From assembly GCA_007127615.1 (NCBI GenBank), contig SKZB01000137.1, forward strand, positions 1-6,470: a stretch of DNA of 6,470 nucleotides, given 5' to 3'. The DNA is from Phycisphaerales bacterium (GTDB taxonomy: Bacteria > Planctomycetota > Phycisphaerae > Phycisphaerales > SM1A02). Below, piece by piece: positions 5,318-6,470 of this stretch; the stretch's first letter is position 1, and each line of letters begins with the position of its first letter. The notes below the pieces were generated by a model, which saw only the letters and a list, made by a program, of their open reading frames with translations, was not told the DNA's origin and made no database searches. The translations under genes and the position numbers were made by a program.

Positions 5318-6058
5318 ATGAAAATCAAGAATGCAACAACAATTCTGGCCGGTGCCGCAACACTTTCGCTCGCTGCGGGTGCCATCGCCGCGCCGGACGG
5401 TAAGCACTTCGGCGTCTTCGTGAATGACCAGGGCAACCTCGCCACGCAGGGCTGGATCAGTGCGCAGGGCGGTTACCAGGGCGAGCAGGTGATCTTCGCA
5501 TTTGACGCGCTGACCAACCCGGTGACCAACGAGACGTTCTTCGACTTCGGCACCAACAGCCCCGGCGGCGCATTCGCCTACCCCGGCGAGATCGGGCTCA
5601 ACTTCATGAGTTCGCTCCAGGCGTGGGATGGAGCTGCGTTCGGCGACTCCGGCACCACGGTCACGATGACCAAGCAGGATGGCAGCGGCGAAAGCGCGAC
5701 CAGCGGCAGCGGCTTCGCGCCGGGTTTGTCCTGGGCGATCCGTGATGAAACCACGCATCCGAACAACTCCGCCCAATGGGGGCGTCACCACGAGGATGCC
5801 GACTACACCATCAACGACGCCGATGCGAACGTTTCGATGTACATGATTGAGATGAGTCTCTTCCACACCCCCGGCGCGATCGGTCAGCCGCAGTACGGCG
5901 CCTCCGACACGTTCTGGGTCATCTTCAACGTGAGCGGCAGCGAGTCGGACGTGCTGGCCGCGAAGAGCTGGATCGATGCCAACCTCGTGCCGGGCCCGGG
6001 CGCGTTGGCGGTGCTCGTCCTCGCCGGCCTCTGCGGCGCGCGTCGTCGCCGTCAGTGA
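5318..6058 (+). CDS. Secreted all3515-like protein with PEP-CTERM-like C-terminal anchor
   Basis: This 246-residue protein has a signal peptide (MKIKNATTILAGAATLSLAA, likely cut at AIA|AP near residue 25). Its C-terminal sorting signal resembles PEP-CTERM: VPGP at 224-227, hydrophobic ALAVLVLAGL, then RRRR at 242-245. Such tails are normally recognised by an exosortase-type system and processed at the membrane. The body is similar to the preceding gene product: LQAWDG for LRVWDD, GRHHEDADYTI (H157, H158) for MHVHPFYTL, SMYMIEMSLF for VYLLEIEVW, SDTFWVIF at 196-203 for SDPVWIVF, and AKSWIDANL for AASWVEENL. AAGGAG at 5303-5308 with a 9-nt gap decides for the ATG at 5318 over a TTG at 5300. The molecular activity is unknown. 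The similarity to the Zur-repressed all3515 family is weaker here than for its neighbour. Confidence 0.82.
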   Translation: MKIKNATTILAGAATLSLAAGAIAAPDGKHFGVFVNDQGNLATQGWISAQGGYQGEQVIFAFDALTNPVTNETFFDFGTNSPGGAFAYPGEIGLNFMSSLQAWDGAAFGDSGTTVTMTKQDGSGESATSGSGFAPGLSWAIRDETTHPNNSAQWGRHHEDADYTINDADANVSMYMIEMSLFHTPGAIGQPQYGASDTFWVIFNVSGSESDVLAAKSWIDANLVPGPGALAVLVLAGLCGARRRRQ

Positions 6059-6126
6059 TCTTATCCGGTGTCTCGACTCTTCCTGCGGCGTGACCGTGCG
6101 CAAAGGAGGGCGAGTGAAGAATAGAA

Positions 6127-6161
6127 GGCGGCGTCCACGCGGGCGTCGCCTTTTTCTTTTT
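6127..6161 (+). terminator. Strong intrinsic terminator
   Basis: GGCGGCGTCC (6127-6136) pairs with GGGCGTCGCC (6141-6150) over ten pairs, two of them G-T, around the loop ACGC. It is followed directly by TTTTTCTTTTT. It lies 69 nt after the stop of the second secreted-protein gene and closes the rightward block of exported-protein genes. Confidence 0.93.
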
Positions 6162-6204
6162 CACTGGTTTCGCATCCGTCCCTGAAGTCTTCCCGCCGAC
6201 CCGC

Positions 6205-6210
6205 TATCCT
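6205..6210 (+). promoter_or_regulatory. Possible -10 element for the peptidase gene
   Basis: TATCCT matches the -10 consensus in 4 of 6 positions and lies between the terminator and the peptidase start. No convincing -35 hexamer is seen at 16-18 bp upstream. A new promoter is expected in this gap because transcription from the left should stop at the terminator. Confidence 0.2.
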
Positions 6211-6294
6211 TTAGCATCTCAAAACCGGAGCATGTCCGAATTCGGCTTCGGCGGACGAACGCTTTTTCAATCTCTGATCGGAATGGATGGATCG

Positions 6295-6470
6295 ATGACC
6301 ACCACCACCGCAACGACTGACTTTGTGCCCGCTGACCTCGACGCCACGCAGTGGAAGAATCTCGAGCCGCTGTACCAGTCGCTGATCGAACGCCCGCTGA
6401 AGTGCGAGAACTGTGTGGAGCAGCTCATCCTCGACCGCAGCGAACTCGATGCCGCGGCGAGCGAAGCCGA
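6295..6470 (+). CDS. Probable M3-family oligoendopeptidase, N-terminal fragment
   Basis: Only the first 58 codons are present; the gene runs off the right edge. The opening (MTTTTATTDFVPADLDATQW, then LEPLYQSLIERPL and ILDRSELDAAASEA) matches, from memory, the N-terminus of planctomycete M3 oligoendopeptidase F-like zinc metallopeptidases. These cytosolic enzymes cut short peptides, and the catalytic HExxH site would lie far downstream, outside the window. The ATG at 6295 is chosen because the family start resembles it. In-frame ATGs at 6283 and 6232 are also open. The one at 6232 has GGAG only 1 nt away, too close for a functional ribosome binding site. No signal peptide is seen. Reading frame: sure. 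Family: moderately sure. Confidence 0.65.
   Translation, partial: MTTTTATTDFVPADLDATQWKNLEPLYQSLIERPLKCENCVEQLILDRSELDAAASEA

Noticed and set aside
4943..6103. Long minus-strand open frame (386 codons) opposite both secreted-protein genes
   Set aside because: It lies antisense to two genes with signal peptides, good ribosome binding sites and recognisable tails. Its translation is low-complexity Arg/Val/Ser-rich with no motif, as expected from the shadow of high-GC third positions.
6234..6256. Small hairpin GTCCGAA/TTCGG(CG)GAC ahead of the peptidase start
   Set aside because: It is short and bulged, and may be part of an N-terminal extension. No riboswitch-like architecture is visible.
1..6470. 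CRISPR arrays, tRNA or rRNA genes, insertion sequences, phage genes
   Set aside because: No spaced direct repeats, tRNA-like cloverleaf or rRNA motifs, transposase motifs or terminal inverted repeats were seen on either strand.

Overview
The window looks like a chromosomal segment from a GC-rich planctomycete, most likely a member of the Phycisphaerae. This is inferred from the kinds of genes, not from a marker gene. It carries a planctomycete-style prepilin-like protein with a G|FTLIEV leader and a CLSNLRQIG motif. It also has a secreted protein ending in a Cys-bounded pair of dockerin-like repeats, and a secreted protein ending in VPGP, a hydrophobic segment and an Arg cluster (PEP-CTERM-like).

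Layout. Minus strand, left: the 5' part of a lipoprotein gene that runs off the left edge (1-272), an apparently gene-free stretch (273-799), and a single-domain PilZ protein (800-1162). Plus strand: ispE of the MEP isoprenoid pathway (1325-2278), divergent from pilZ. It is followed by four co-directional genes for exported or surface proteins: a Cys-rich membrane-anchored or secreted protein (2516-3160), the prepilin-like protein (3371-4255), and two neighbouring, distantly similar secreted proteins (4359-5186 and 5318-6058). A strong intrinsic terminator (6127-6161) closes this block. The window ends in the first 58 codons of a probable M3-family oligoendopeptidase (6295 onwards).

The most interesting part is 2450-6160. 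The two secreted proteins resemble, from memory, the all3515-type family that is zinc (Zur) repressed in cyanobacteria. They share a His pair, a VYLLEIEVW-like strand and an SDxxWxxF motif, but end in different surface-retention modules: dockerin-like repeats in one, a PEP-CTERM-like tail in the other. In front of the first gene of the block, in an AT-rich island, sits a near-perfect 17-bp inverted repeat (2454-2470) with TGA...TCA ends and 7-1-7 geometry, as expected of a Fur/Zur-type operator. My working hypothesis is a metal-responsive set of envelope or surface proteins. No binding, expression or homology search could be run here, so this remains an inference.
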